Source of the DNA: Desulfovibrionaceae bacterium
Lineage (GTDB): Bacteria; Desulfobacterota; Desulfovibrionia; Desulfovibrionales; Desulfovibrionaceae
NCBI GenBank assembly: GCA_015709315.1
Contig: JACCQI010000008.1
Span: 1 to 64,000, forward strand
DNA: 64,000 nucleotides
Reading direction: 5' to 3'
The notes under the pieces are model-generated. The model did not search any database. It was given only the letters and a program-made list of their open reading frames with translations, and was not told the origin of the DNA. The translations under genes and the position numbers were made by a program. Positions 9,116 to 19,200 of this stretch are shown in pieces (the first letter of the stretch is position 1; each line of letters begins with the position of its first letter).

Positions 9116-9145
9116 AGAGGGTGGCGTTGGCCACCCTCTTTTTTT
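9116..9145 (+). terminator. intrinsic terminator after ssb
   Basis: A perfect 10-bp stem (AGAGGGTGGC / GCCACCCTCT) with loop GTTG is followed by six T. It lies 80 bases past the ssb stop and before the convergent lrgB gene. Confidence 0.92.
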
Positions 9146-9227
9146 GTGGCGGCAGTAGTGATGTGTATCGTGCGTGGTAATGTCCCGCAAAGATGCTCGG
9201 CCAGCCCTGGATAGGCATTGGGCTGGG

Positions 9228-9935
9228 CTAGCGCAGGGCGGCGAAAATGGTTGCGCCGAAGACGTTGAGCATGCCCACGAGAATCATGAGCAGACCGGCC
9301 ACTGAGCCTTCCTCGGTGCCCAGTTCGTGGGCCTTGGCCGTACCGGCGGCGTGGGCGGCCACGCCGAGCATGGCCCCGCGCGACAGGGCGGATCGCAGGG
9401 GGAGGAGGGTGACCATGAATTCGCCGAGGATGGAGCCGAGCACGCCGGTGATGACCACGAACACGGCGGTCATGTCGGCGGTCCCCCCGATGTCGCGGGC
9501 CATGTTCATGGCGAACGGAGTGCTGATGGACCGGGGCAAAAGGCTCAGGCGCAACGAGCCGTCGATGCCGAGCAGGGAGGCGAACGCCCAGCTTGTCACG
9601 ATGGCCGTGGCCGTACCCGCCAGCATGCCCGCGCCGAGCATGGGCCAATACCGGCGGATCAGTCCCCGCTGTTCGTAGATGGGGACGGCAAAGGCCACGG
9701 TGGCCGGGCCAAGGAGCACGATGAGCCAGCCCGTGGAGTTATAATAGTCACGATAGGGAACGTGCAGGGCCAGGACAACCCCGATGACCAGCAGCGGGGT
9801 CAGGGCCAGCGGCATCTGCCACCAGCGCCCCCAGCGCCGGTAGACGCGTTTGACCACGAGATACAGGCCGATGGTCATTACCGACCAGCCGCACGCCTGC
9901 ACGGCCGGGCTGGTCCAGAAGGCAACCTCATTCAT
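9228..9935 (-). CDS. lrgB: LrgB/CidB-family membrane protein
   Basis: A 235-residue polytopic inner-membrane protein. Family features include LLGPATVAFAVPIYEQ, LPRSISTPFAM and the C-terminal AAHAAGTAKAHELG segment typical of LrgB/CidB. These proteins work with LrgA/CidA in holin-like or small-metabolite (pyruvate, glycolate) transport and in control of lysis. GGAGGG precedes its start, which lies eight bases inside the end of lrgA, so the pair is translationally coupled. Confidence 0.9.
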   Translation of the reverse strand: MNEVAFWTSPAVQACGWSVMTIGLYLVVKRVYRRWGRWWQMPLALTPLLVIGVVLALHVPYRDYYNSTGWLIVLLGPATVAFAVPIYEQRGLIRRYWPMLGAGMLAGTATAIVTSWAFASLLGIDGSLRLSLLPRSISTPFAMNMARDIGGTADMTAVFVVITGVLGSILGEFMVTLLPLRSALSRGAMLGVAAHAAGTAKAHELGTEEGSVAGLLMILVGMLNVFGATIFAALR

Positions 9936-10329
9936 GGCGGACCCTCCAACGGTAGAACAGGTCGACGGTCATGGCCGTGGCGCTCATAACGGAGAGCGTG
10001 CCCAGGAAGATGACGGCCAGGATCTTGAGCCCGAGCAGGCCGAAGAATTCCGGGTGCGCTGTGACGGCAGGCACGGCGGGGATGAAGAACAGCAGCATCT
10101 CGCCGAGATACCACTGCGCGCCTCGGCGCAGGCTTAAAGGGCTGACCTTGCCCCATGCCAGCAGAATGTACACGATGAACATGCCGATAATGCCCGAGGG
10201 AATGGGGATATGGACGACCCTGACAAAGCCTTCGCTGGCCAGCCAGACGGCGAAGAGCAGCCCTATCTGGGCTAGGCGGCTGCTGTGAAATCTTCTGCGA
10301 AAAGGAACGGCTATTGCTCGTGTATTCAT
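9928..10329 (-). CDS. lrgA: LrgA/CidA-family holin-like protein
   Basis: A 133-residue protein with about four membrane helices and the LrgA/CidA pattern IPSGIIGMFIVY and LLFFIPAVPAV. I start at 10329, where GAGGTTAAT gives a ribosome site, rather than at an upstream in-frame codon that would add an unlikely polar extension. It heads the lrgAB operon and is divergent from a LysR-type gene, the usual arrangement in Gram-negative lrg/cid loci. Confidence 0.88.
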   Translation of the reverse strand: MNTRAIAVPFRRRFHSSRLAQIGLLFAVWLASEGFVRVVHIPIPSGIIGMFIVYILLAWGKVSPLSLRRGAQWYLGEMLLFFIPAVPAVTAHPEFFGLLGLKILAVIFLGTLSVMSATAMTVDLFYRWRVRHE

Positions 10330-10398
10330 AATTAACCTCGAGGCAGGGAGAGTAGGGCCGACCGGATGATGAATCAAATGACTTGTGGAACTTCATAA

Positions 10399-10415
10399 TA
10401 TTCCATATTGGAATA
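10399..10415. promoter_or_regulatory. 17-bp palindrome, candidate LysR box
   Basis: TATTCCA-TAT-TGGAATA is a perfect inverted repeat with 7-bp arms. The inner 13 bases fit the T-N11-A form used by LysR regulators. It lies in the lrgA/LysR gap and ends three bases before the LysR start codon, so binding would cover the regulator's own ribosome site (autorepression) as well as face lrgA. Confidence 0.6.
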
Positions 10416-10418
10416 GCC

Positions 10419-11312
10419 ATGGAATTCCGCAAGATTCAAATGTTCGTGGAAGTGGTGCGGCAGCAAGGATTTTCCCGCGCCGCCGAGGTGTTGTTCACAA
10501 CCCAGTCGACGGTGAGCAAGGCGGTGCGCCAGTTGGAGAACGAGCTGGACTCCCGGTTGCTGGACAGGGGGGCTCGCGGCGTGACCCTGACCGATGCGGG
10601 CGAGGTGGTGTTTCGGTGCGGGGAACGGTTGCTGGCCGAGCGGGGCGACATGCTGCGCGAGCTGGAAGAACTGCGCGGCCTGGCGCGGGGCACCCTTGTG
10701 CTCGGTTTGCCCCAGATCGGGGCCAGCGCCCTGTTCGCGCCGGTGTTCACCGAATACCGCAAGCGGTATCCCGGTGTGGAGATACGGCTGGTGGAGCACG
10801 GCAGCGACGAGCTTGAGGATGTCCTGCGGGCGGGGGGCGTGGAGCTGGCCGCCTCGCTGTTGCCCGTGCCCGACGATTTCGAATGGATGCCGGTCCGCCG
10901 GGAACCGCTCGTGGCCCTGCTTTCGCCGGACCATCCCCAGGCAACGCTGGACTCCATGCCCCTGGACCGCGTGCGGGACGTGCCGTTCATCCTGTTCGAG
11001 GACGGGTTCGCATTGAACCGGATTATTTTGCGGGCGTGCCGCCGCCGGGGTTTCGAGCCGTCGGTCATCACCAAGAGCAGCCAGATCGGCTTCATTTGCC
11101 GTTTGGCCGAGGCGGGGCTGGGCGTGGCCTTCCTGCCCCGGCTCATCGCCGAGGAGCGGCGCGGCGACGCCGTTCGCCTGGTGCGCCTGGAGGAGCCGGA
11201 TACCGATTGGGACATGGCCGTGATCTGGCGTAGGGGGGGCTACCTTTCCAGCGCGGCCCGTGCCTGGCTCGACGTGGTCAGCGATTTGTATGGCGGTAGC
11301 GGGCGGATTTGA
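10419..11312 (+). CDS. LysR-family regulator, likely of lrgAB
   Basis: A 297-residue LysR-type transcription factor. The N-terminal winged helix-turn-helix is clear (FSRAAEVLFTTQSTVSKAV), followed by the linker helix and a two-lobed effector domain with GLPQIGASALFAPVF and the late AGLGVAFLPRLIA segment. The start at 10419 gives the standard opening MEFRKIQMFVEVV; there is no good Shine-Dalgarno, and the region is occupied by a palindrome. It is divergent from lrgAB, resembling CidR-type regulators. It converges on the histidine kinase with a four-base gap between stops. Confidence 0.9.
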   Translation: MEFRKIQMFVEVVRQQGFSRAAEVLFTTQSTVSKAVRQLENELDSRLLDRGARGVTLTDAGEVVFRCGERLLAERGDMLRELEELRGLARGTLVLGLPQIGASALFAPVFTEYRKRYPGVEIRLVEHGSDELEDVLRAGGVELAASLLPVPDDFEWMPVRREPLVALLSPDHPQATLDSMPLDRVRDVPFILFEDGFALNRIILRACRRRGFEPSVITKSSQIGFICRLAEAGLGVAFLPRLIAEERRGDAVRLVRLEEPDTDWDMAVIWRRGGYLSSAARAWLDVVSDLYGGSGRI

Positions 11313-11316
11313 TCGG

Positions 11317-14300
11317 CTATTCCTTGAGCTTTGATTCCATGGTTTTGGCGACAGCCGAAGCCTGTTTGAAGTCGTATTTCCCGACGGCTTTGTTGAGTTC
11401 GGAAAGCTCGAACAGCAGGGAATCCGGCCATTGCAACGCCAGCATTTCCGCCAGCGCTTCCTGGCAGGTTTGTACCGTGTTGGATTGCAGGGCATCCCGC
11501 ATGGCGTCCAATGCGCCCGCGAGTTCGGCCCGGGAGGCGGAGTGCGGCCGCTCGGCCGGGTTCTCCCTTGCGGACGGGATGACCGCCAACGCCTGCACGG
11601 CTTCCGCAAAGACGGCCTTGAATGCCGCGAGGGCACTGGTGCATTCGGTTTCCGCACGGCTTTTTGCCGCCTGTTCGAGGTCTTGCGCGCGCATGAACAA
11701 TTCCGTGGCCCCCAGGTTTCCCGCCATGCCCTTGACGGAGTGCGCCAGATGCTCCGCCTCGGCGTAGTCGCCGCTTTTCAGGGCCGCCCCGATGGTGTCG
11801 GGGGTGTCGGCATATTCATCCCGCAACGTGAGCAGCAGTTTTCGGTACAACCCCTTGTTGCCGCCCACCCGCGCCAACCCGGCCGCGAAGTCAAAGCCCT
11901 GCAGCGAGTTCGGCAGTTCGATCTCGTTGCCGTCCGTCGAATCCGTGGGGCCGGGGGCATCGGCCTTGTTCCGAGGGGCAATCCAGCGCAAGAGCGCGGC
12001 ATAGAGCTTGTCCACGTCGATGGGCTTGGTCAAATGACCGTTCATTCCGGCCGCAAGGCTCTTTTCGTCGTCGCCGCTCATGGCATGGGCCGTCATGGCC
12101 AGGATGGGCGTTTGGCTGTTGCGTGACGAGGCCCGAATCCGCCGCGCGGCTTCCATGCCGTCCATTTCGGGCATCTGGATGTCCATGAGGATCAAGTCGA
12201 AGTCCTCCTCTCCGGCCATATCCACGGCTGCCTGGCCGTTTTCGGCCATGCGGACGTCGAGCCTTGCCTGGGTAAGGATTTCGGAAGCCACCTGCCGGTT
12301 GATGTCGTTGTCCTCCGCCAACAGCACCTTTGCGCCGCCGACCTTGCCGCGCGCCTCTTCCAACAGGCCGGCATTCCTGGTTTGGGGCTTGATTGTCCGG
12401 GCGGCTTCGCCGAGGGCTTCCATGATGGTGTTGAAGAGCACGGATTGGTTCACGGGCTTGATGAGGCAGCCGTTGAGGCCCAGGCGTTCCGTTTCGCGCA
12501 TGACCTCCTCGCGGGCATAGGCCGTGACCATGAGGATGGACAGGGGTTCCTTTATGCGTGGGTTTTCCTTGATCCGTTTGGCGACCTCCAAGCCGTCCAT
12601 GCCGGGCATGCGCCAGTCCAGGAGGGCCAATCGGTAGGGCGGATCGGCTACCTCCAGCATGTCCAGGGCCTCGGCGCCCGAGGATGCGGTGGCGGGCTCG
12701 AAGCCGAATGATTTGAGGGTGCTGTAGAGAATGTCCCGCGCGGTCTTGTTGTCGTCGGCCACCAGTACCTTGAGTCCCTGGCCGGCCTCCGTGGGCTTGA
12801 ATTCCCTGGCCGCCTTGTCGTGTATGCCGAAACGCGCCGTGAACCAGAAGGTGGACCCCGCGCCCGGTTCGGAAGTCACGCCGATCTCGCCGCCCATCAT
12901 GGAGACCAGTTGCTTGGAGATGCTCAGGCCGAGTCCGGTCCCTCCGAATTTTCGCGTGGTGGAAACGTCCGCCTGGCTGAAGGCGGTGAACACCCGTTTC
13001 ACCTGCTTATCGGACATGCCGATGCCGGTATCCCGCACTTCGAAACGGAGTACGGTGGTGTCGTCGGTGGATTCCTCCTCTTCCACCCGGATGAGAATTT
13101 CCCCCTTGTCGGTAAATTTGACCGCGTTGGTCGCCAGGTTGGTGAGGACCTGCCCGAGACGCAGCGGATCGCCGACCAGCCCCCCGCGCACTTCCGGTGC
13201 CGTGAAGGTCAATAGCTCCAGATTCTTCTCCTGCGCCGGGACGCTGATGAAGCTGATGAGATTGGTGAGCACTTCCTCCAAATGGAATTCCGTGTGCTCC
13301 AGCTTCAGCATCCCGGCTTCGATTTTGGAGAAATCCAGAATGTCGTTGATGATCTCAAGGAGGGATTTCGCTGCGAAGTTGATCTTTTTCAGATAATCCA
13401 TCTGGGTGGGCGAAAGGTCGGTCCGCAAAGCCAGATACGCCATGCCCAGGATCGCGTTCATGGGGGTTCTGATTTCGTGCGACATGTTGGCCAGGAAGTC
13501 CGATTTCGCACGGGTGGCTTTCTCGGCGACTTCCTTGGCTTCCACTAGCTCCTGCTCCATCCTCCGCCGGTCGGTGATATCGGTGGCCAGCACCAGGAGC
13601 AGGTCTACCTCGCCCTTTGCGCCCAACAGCGGGACCTTGGTGGTCAGATAGGTATGGGGCGTGCCGTCCGGGTGGGGGACTTCCTCCTCGAATGTCAACG
13701 CCTTGCCTTCACGCAGGGCGTTTCGCTCCATGGCCATGATCGGGGCGGCCATTTCCGGCGGCATGCATTCGTCGTCGGTTTTTCCCAGGATTTCCCCGGC
13801 GGAAAAGCCGGTCGCCTCCTCGAAGAACTTGTTGACCAGCAAATACCTTCCGTCCCGGTCCTTGAGTATGAAAACTCCGGGCAGGTAGGCTATGATGGTC
13901 TGCAATTGCTGTTGGTTGGCACGGAGCGTCTGCAACACCCGCTTGCGTTCGGCCAGGCCCCGCGCCAAAAACCATGACACGATCAACATGACGGCAACGA
14001 GCCCCAGGCCGAGCAGCAGCACCCTGCTTCGGAGCTCGCCCAGTGCCGCATGCAGCGTCCCGGGCGAAACGTGGGTCACCAACAGCCAATAGTAGTTCGC
14101 ACCTGCCGAGGACCGCAACACCGACTCGTCGGGCCTTTCCATCTCCTGTCGGCTGGTGAGCAAGGGATAGATTCTGGAAAAAGAGAAAAGCCCGTTGTCG
14201 GACAATATCTGGCCGGAGTGTTTGGCTTCGTGTATCTGTTCCCACTCCTGCGGATACCGTTTCGCAAAGGTGCGGTCCTTGCGGTCCTCGAACATGAAGC

Positions 14301-15036
14301 CGAATTCATCGTCGAGATTGTCGCTCAACAGCCAGTATCCTTGTTTGTTGAGCAGCATCGGTCTGCCTTGCTTGACGCCTGCCGCAGTGAGGATCGCATC
14401 CAGAAATGTCTGCGCCTTGAAGTTGATGAGAACCACGCCCCGCTTCCTGCCGGAGGAGTCGAAGACCGGGGTGCCGAACCGGATCATGGGCTTGAGGGGG
14501 ATTTCGATGATGCCGTGTTCAACGTTCAAGTCCAACGGCGACATGTACACTTCATTGTGCTTGAGCCTGAGGCTGTCGGTGAAATAATAGCGCCCACTTT
14601 TATTTTGCAGTTCAGAGGGCGGTACGGAAAAAGGATAATCCCCGCCACCGTTGACCCGCACGACTTCCATGCCTGCCGCATCGAGGAATCGGATCTGGTC
14701 ATATTTTTTTCGGACCCCGGCCAGTGCCGAGAAGTCCTTTTCGATTCTTCCCAGGGCTGTTGGCGATCCCGTGGCGAGATACTCGTCGAGCGCGCTCTGG
14801 TTGGACAGGAAAAGCACATCGTCGGCCACCATGTCCATCAAGGCGGCGATAGTCCTTTTTTGGAGCGTGACGGCATGCTTCTCGTTCGTCTCGAAGCCGC
14901 TGATTATGTTGCCCGCCTGGCTGTAATAGAACGTAGTCATGATCCCTGCAACGGCGCTTGCGGAGATCAGGAAAAAGATCACGAACAGGCCCAGTGGGTT
15001 GCCGACGATTTTATGGTCTTTGTTGTTCGGTCCCAT
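11317..15036 (-). CDS. hybrid sensor histidine kinase with two receiver domains and HPt
   Basis: A 1239-residue membrane sensor. In order: a membrane helix (about 15-38), a periplasmic Cache-like sensor (60-320), a second helix (338-359), a PAS domain (370-490), HisKA with the phospho-acceptor in SHEIRTP (H520), HATPase_c (N637 region, GIGMS, GGTGLGLS), a first receiver with D807 (LLDWRMPGMDG), a second receiver with D952 (MDIQMPEMDG), and an HPt domain with H1099 (AHSVKGMAGNLGA). This is a full BarA/TorS-like phosphorelay on one chain; the final response regulator is not visible nearby. AGGAG upstream supports the start at 15036. The signal is unknown. Confidence 0.92.
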   Translation of the reverse strand: MGPNNKDHKIVGNPLGLFVIFFLISASAVAGIMTTFYYSQAGNIISGFETNEKHAVTLQKRTIAALMDMVADDVLFLSNQSALDEYLATGSPTALGRIEKDFSALAGVRKKYDQIRFLDAAGMEVVRVNGGGDYPFSVPPSELQNKSGRYYFTDSLRLKHNEVYMSPLDLNVEHGIIEIPLKPMIRFGTPVFDSSGRKRGVVLINFKAQTFLDAILTAAGVKQGRPMLLNKQGYWLLSDNLDDEFGFMFEDRKDRTFAKRYPQEWEQIHEAKHSGQILSDNGLFSFSRIYPLLTSRQEMERPDESVLRSSAGANYYWLLVTHVSPGTLHAALGELRSRVLLLGLGLVAVMLIVSWFLARGLAERKRVLQTLRANQQQLQTIIAYLPGVFILKDRDGRYLLVNKFFEEATGFSAGEILGKTDDECMPPEMAAPIMAMERNALREGKALTFEEEVPHPDGTPHTYLTTKVPLLGAKGEVDLLLVLATDITDRRRMEQELVEAKEVAEKATRAKSDFLANMSHEIRTPMNAILGMAYLALRTDLSPTQMDYLKKINFAAKSLLEIINDILDFSKIEAGMLKLEHTEFHLEEVLTNLISFISVPAQEKNLELLTFTAPEVRGGLVGDPLRLGQVLTNLATNAVKFTDKGEILIRVEEEESTDDTTVLRFEVRDTGIGMSDKQVKRVFTAFSQADVSTTRKFGGTGLGLSISKQLVSMMGGEIGVTSEPGAGSTFWFTARFGIHDKAAREFKPTEAGQGLKVLVADDNKTARDILYSTLKSFGFEPATASSGAEALDMLEVADPPYRLALLDWRMPGMDGLEVAKRIKENPRIKEPLSILMVTAYAREEVMRETERLGLNGCLIKPVNQSVLFNTIMEALGEAARTIKPQTRNAGLLEEARGKVGGAKVLLAEDNDINRQVASEILTQARLDVRMAENGQAAVDMAGEEDFDLILMDIQMPEMDGMEAARRIRASSRNSQTPILAMTAHAMSGDDEKSLAAGMNGHLTKPIDVDKLYAALLRWIAPRNKADAPGPTDSTDGNEIELPNSLQGFDFAAGLARVGGNKGLYRKLLLTLRDEYADTPDTIGAALKSGDYAEAEHLAHSVKGMAGNLGATELFMRAQDLEQAAKSRAETECTSALAAFKAVFAEAVQALAVIPSARENPAERPHSASRAELAGALDAMRDALQSNTVQTCQEALAEMLALQWPDSLLFELSELNKAVGKYDFKQASAVAKTMESKLKE

Positions 15037-15299
15037 GATTGCTGCTCCTAAACATTGGTGCAGAATACTCGAAATTACCAAAGGCCGGGAGTATGTCAAT
15101 GAAAGACGCGAAGATATAATACCAGTTTGTTATATTGCAGCCATGGATACGTGCCGCCGGGCGGATGGAAGTGTTGAAACGCGCGTCGCCCAAAGAGGCG
15201 TGTCCCGGCCGGGATGATCGGATGCGCAACAAAACCGCTTTGGCGGATGGATGACTTGGGGCCGACTCCGGTGGGATCGGGAGGAAGGTCGCCCGCCCG

Positions 15300-16178
15300 C
15301 TATTTCCGGGCGAACCGGGACGTACTCGAATAGAAGACGTTGTAGGTCAGGGTGAGCAGGCAGGCGAAGATGGCCGCGCCCACGCCGATGGCCACGTTGT
15401 AGTAGGGCGGGGCGGTCAGGGCCAGCCGGATGAGCAGCGTGGCCAGGGCGAAGCCGGAGTTGCGGAAGACAGCCCGGAATTCGGGCAGGAAGCGCTGGGC
15501 GATGAGTACCAGCATGATGTCGCTGAAGATGAGCACCGTATAGAAGTTTTGGAAGAACTTGTGCGACTCGCCGCCATGGAGCATGTTCAGCCCGTTCTGC
15601 ACGCCCATGACCAGGAAGACGCACAGCATGACCAGGGCCACCATTTTTTTGGCGGCCACGAACCGGAACAGGGTCGGGCCGCCCTTGATGGTCTCGTCCA
15701 GCTTGCCCTGGAGCAGCCGGTACACGCCGAGCAGGGCGAAGATGGCCACGGCGCCGCCGCCGTCGGTGATGATGATCCACAATTCCTGCTCGTGCCCGGT
15801 GATGGTGATGGGTTCGGGGAAGTCGGCCAGGGTCTTGAACGCGCTTCGGAGCAGGATCAGGGCCAGGATTTGGAACTGCCTGCCCACCGATTTGGAGATG
15901 GAGCAGGGCAGGCTGAAGATCAGGCTGACGACTTCGAGGATCAGGACCAGGGTGAAGGCCATGTTGATGGCCATGTAGTGGCTGGTGGGGATATGCTCGG
16001 CCAGCCCGCCGGAGATGAATCCCTGGCGTTTCATTTCGATGGCGGCCAGGGCGAGGATGAAGACGAAGACCAGGAACCCGCCTACGGTGCGTTGCGTCCG
16101 GTCGTGCTCCCAGAAGTGGTGCAGCGGATCGTAGATGTAGGTGGCTGCCTCGTACAAGGCGATCATGGGTTCTTTCAT
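15300..16178 (-). CDS. polytopic membrane protein of unknown function
   Basis: A 292-residue protein with about seven hydrophobic stretches: near residues 33-48, 70-95, 100-115, 135-155, 175-195, 215-230 and 245-275. Charged loops lie between them. No cofactor-binding or transporter signature is recognised. Single His residues near the N terminus (DPLHHFWEHD) could matter for function, but this is speculative. It stands alone between the histidine kinase and the helicase on the same strand. Confidence 0.7.
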   Translation of the reverse strand: MKEPMIALYEAATYIYDPLHHFWEHDRTQRTVGGFLVFVFILALAAIEMKRQGFISGGLAEHIPTSHYMAINMAFTLVLILEVVSLIFSLPCSISKSVGRQFQILALILLRSAFKTLADFPEPITITGHEQELWIIITDGGGAVAIFALLGVYRLLQGKLDETIKGGPTLFRFVAAKKMVALVMLCVFLVMGVQNGLNMLHGGESHKFFQNFYTVLIFSDIMLVLIAQRFLPEFRAVFRNSGFALATLLIRLALTAPPYYNVAIGVGAAIFACLLTLTYNVFYSSTSRFARK

Positions 16179-16280
16179 GGCTTCCCGCCTTCAGGTCCGG
16201 CAGATCAAACGGTTGCGTGGCTCTGTGCCGGGGTGTACCAGCGGCCCGGCCGGTTGTAAACGGGAGTGTATTTTCTGCCT

Positions 16281-19200
16281 TTAGATTTCAAACAGCATTT
16301 CCAGGTCGTCTCTGGTCAGGCTCTTGAGCGCGGACTGGCCGGGGATGATCGCTTCGGCAACGTCCTTCTTCTGCTCCTGGAGCTTGAGGATGCGTTCCTC
16401 CACCGTGTTTTGGCAGATCATCTTGTAGGCGAAGACCTGGCGCTTCTGGCCGATGCGATGGGTACGGTCCGTGGCCTGGTTCTCGACGGCCGGGTTCCAC
16501 CACGGGTCGTAGTGGATGACGTAGTCCGCGCTTGTCAGGTTGAGTCCGGTGCCGCCCGCCTTGAGCGAGATGAGGAATATGGGGATGTCCGGGTCATCGT
16601 TGAACCGGTCCACCTGCTCGAAGCGGTCCTTGGAGGAGCCGTCCAGGTAGGCGAACGGGATTTCCCTGATGGTCAGCCAGTTGCGGATGACGTGGAGCAT
16701 CTGCACGAATTGGGAGAAGACCAGCACCTTGTGCCCGCCCTCGATGATGTCCGTGACCAGGTCCTTGAAAGCGTCGAACTTGCCGGACGGCAGGTTGGTG
16801 GACACGCCGGGCATGTCGAGCTTGAGCAGGCGCGGGTGGCAGCAGAGCTGGCGCAGCTTGAGCAGGGCGTCCAGGATGGACATCTGGCTTTTGGCCATGC
16901 CCTTTTCGTCCACATCCCTGAGCACCTGGTCCTTGAGCTTCATGGCCAGGGCGTTGTACAGCTCGCGCTGCTCGTCCACCAGTTCGCAGTAGTGGGTGGT
17001 CTCGATCTTGGGCGGCAGGTCCTTGGCCACCTCGGACTTGGTGCGCCGCAGGATGAACGGTTTGACCCGGGTGCGGAGGTAGTCCAGCGTTTCCTCGTCG
17101 CCGTCCTTGATGGGCTTGACGATGCCGCGCTGGAAGGAATGCTGCGAGCCGAGGAAGCCGGGCATGAGGAACTCGAACAGGGACCACAGCTCGAACAGGT
17201 TGTTCTCGATGGGCGTGCCCGACAGGCAGACCCGGAGCCCGGCCTCGAGCTTGCGCACGGAGCGGGCCGTGATGGTGTTCGGGTTCTTGATGTTCTGCGC
17301 CTCGTCCAGGATGACGCTGGCGTATTCGTACTTGAGCAGCTCGTCCAGGTCGCGCCTGAGCAGTGCGTAGGTGGTGATGACCAGATTGGACTCGGCGATG
17401 TGCTGGAACAGGCCCTCGCGCTTGGCCCCGTAGATGGTCAGCCTTTTCAGCTCCGGCACGAATTTCTGCGCTTCCCGCTCCCAGTTGGGCAAAACCGATG
17501 TGGGCACGATGATCAGGTTTGGACCCGTGATGCCCTTGTCCACCAGGGACTGGATGTAGGACAGGGTCTGGATGGTCTTGCCCAGGCCCATTTCATCGGC
17601 CAGGATGCCGCCGAAGCCGTATTCGCGCAGGAAATTGAGGTAGCTCAGTCCCTGTACCTGGTAGGGCCGCAGGGTGGCGTTCAGGGTCGGCGGCTGGTCT
17701 ATGATCTTTATCTGATCGAAGTTGTTGATTTTTTCCTTCAGCTTGACGAAAAACTCGTCGGTCTGGGCCTGGGGCAGGTCGTCCAGTATCTTTTCGAGCA
17801 CCGGGGCCTCGAACTGGTTGAACTGCTGCTTGGGCGCCTTTTCCGGGTCGAAGCCGAGCGCCTTGAGCTTGTGGCCCAGCTTGTTGAGCCAGGATTCCGG
17901 CAGGCTGGTGTAGGAGCCGTCCTTGAGCTGGACGTACCGCTTGCCCTTGGTCCACGCCTCCCAGATGACGTCGATGGGCACCTTCTGGTCGTCGTATTCC
18001 ACGGACAATTCGAGGTTGAACCACTTTTCGTCCTCGTCGGTCTCCACCTCGGCCACCACGACCGGCTGGGTGGTGCGGACCTTGTAGCGGGTCAGGTTCT
18101 GCTCGCCGAAGACGCGGTAGGCGTTCACCAGCTGCGGATAGTGGTCGAGCAGGAAGTTGATGGCCTCCTCCTGCTCCATGAACCAGATGTGGTTGTTCCT
18201 GGGCTGGAAATTCATGTCCTGCAGCTCGGTCAGGAGCTGGGCCTCCTCGTCCTGGGCGCGGCGGATCAGGTAGGACTTGGAGCCGTCGTGGTAGGAGCCG
18301 GTCTGAAGGTCCGGGTTGGGGCCGGGCATGAGGTGCTCGCCGTGCTCGTTGGCGTAGATGTTCTGGATCTTGAGGACCAGCAGCGAGCCTTCCTCGTCCA
18401 TGTAGAGCTTGGGATCGTAGTCGGCGTCCTGGAAGATGGGGCCGACCCGCTCCAGAAAGTCCTCCTGGCCGTAGAGGTCGCTGACCGGAATGCGGGTCCA
18501 GACGCGGTCCAGGAACTCGGACACGTCGGCGTGGGGCACGATGGGCTTCTGCTCGACCATGGCCTGGACCAGCTTGGGTTCCAGGCCGGTCTGTACCGGG
18601 TAGAAGGAGTTCTTGTAGTACACCCACAGCGGCAGCCTGCCGTAGAAATATATCTCTTCCTCATCGGTGATGGGGAAGGGCATCTTGTCCTCGCGGGCCA
18701 GCAGGATCTCGAAGTTCAGGCCGTCCTCGTTCAGGTGCGGGGAGAGCTTGAGCTGCATGGGCTTGGATTCGATGGTCACGGGCTTGTCGGTTTCGCGGAG
18801 GTACAGGTAATACTCGTTCTTGACCGCGCGGAAGAACCAGGAGTGCAGGCCCGCCGGGATTTCGACCTTGTGCCCCCAGTAGTCGAGATAGTGGCCGATC
18901 TGCTCGGCCACGCCGGGCAGGGCGGGGGAGGTGTCGCACCAGTCGGGATTTTCCACGATCTGGGCCAGGGTCACCTCGTTCTGAACCTGGGAGATGCCGG
19001 ACTTGTTCTGGCGGGCGCGGAAAAAGGCCACCTGCAACCGGCCCAGCTCCGGGTAGATGCGGTAGATGAGGTAGTGGCGGCCCGCCTCCGGCTCCAGCTC
19101 GGTGGCGAAGAACGGCCGGAAGGTCTGCCGCCAGTCCGTGCGCGGAGCGGGCATGGACTCCCCGGATTCGGTCTCCAGGGATTTCTTCAGCTTCAGGGCG

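Noticed and set aside
9201-9226. Inverted repeat CCAGCCC/GGGCTGG as a terminator for lrgB
   Set aside because: No T tract follows on the minus strand and the loop is long; support is too weak.
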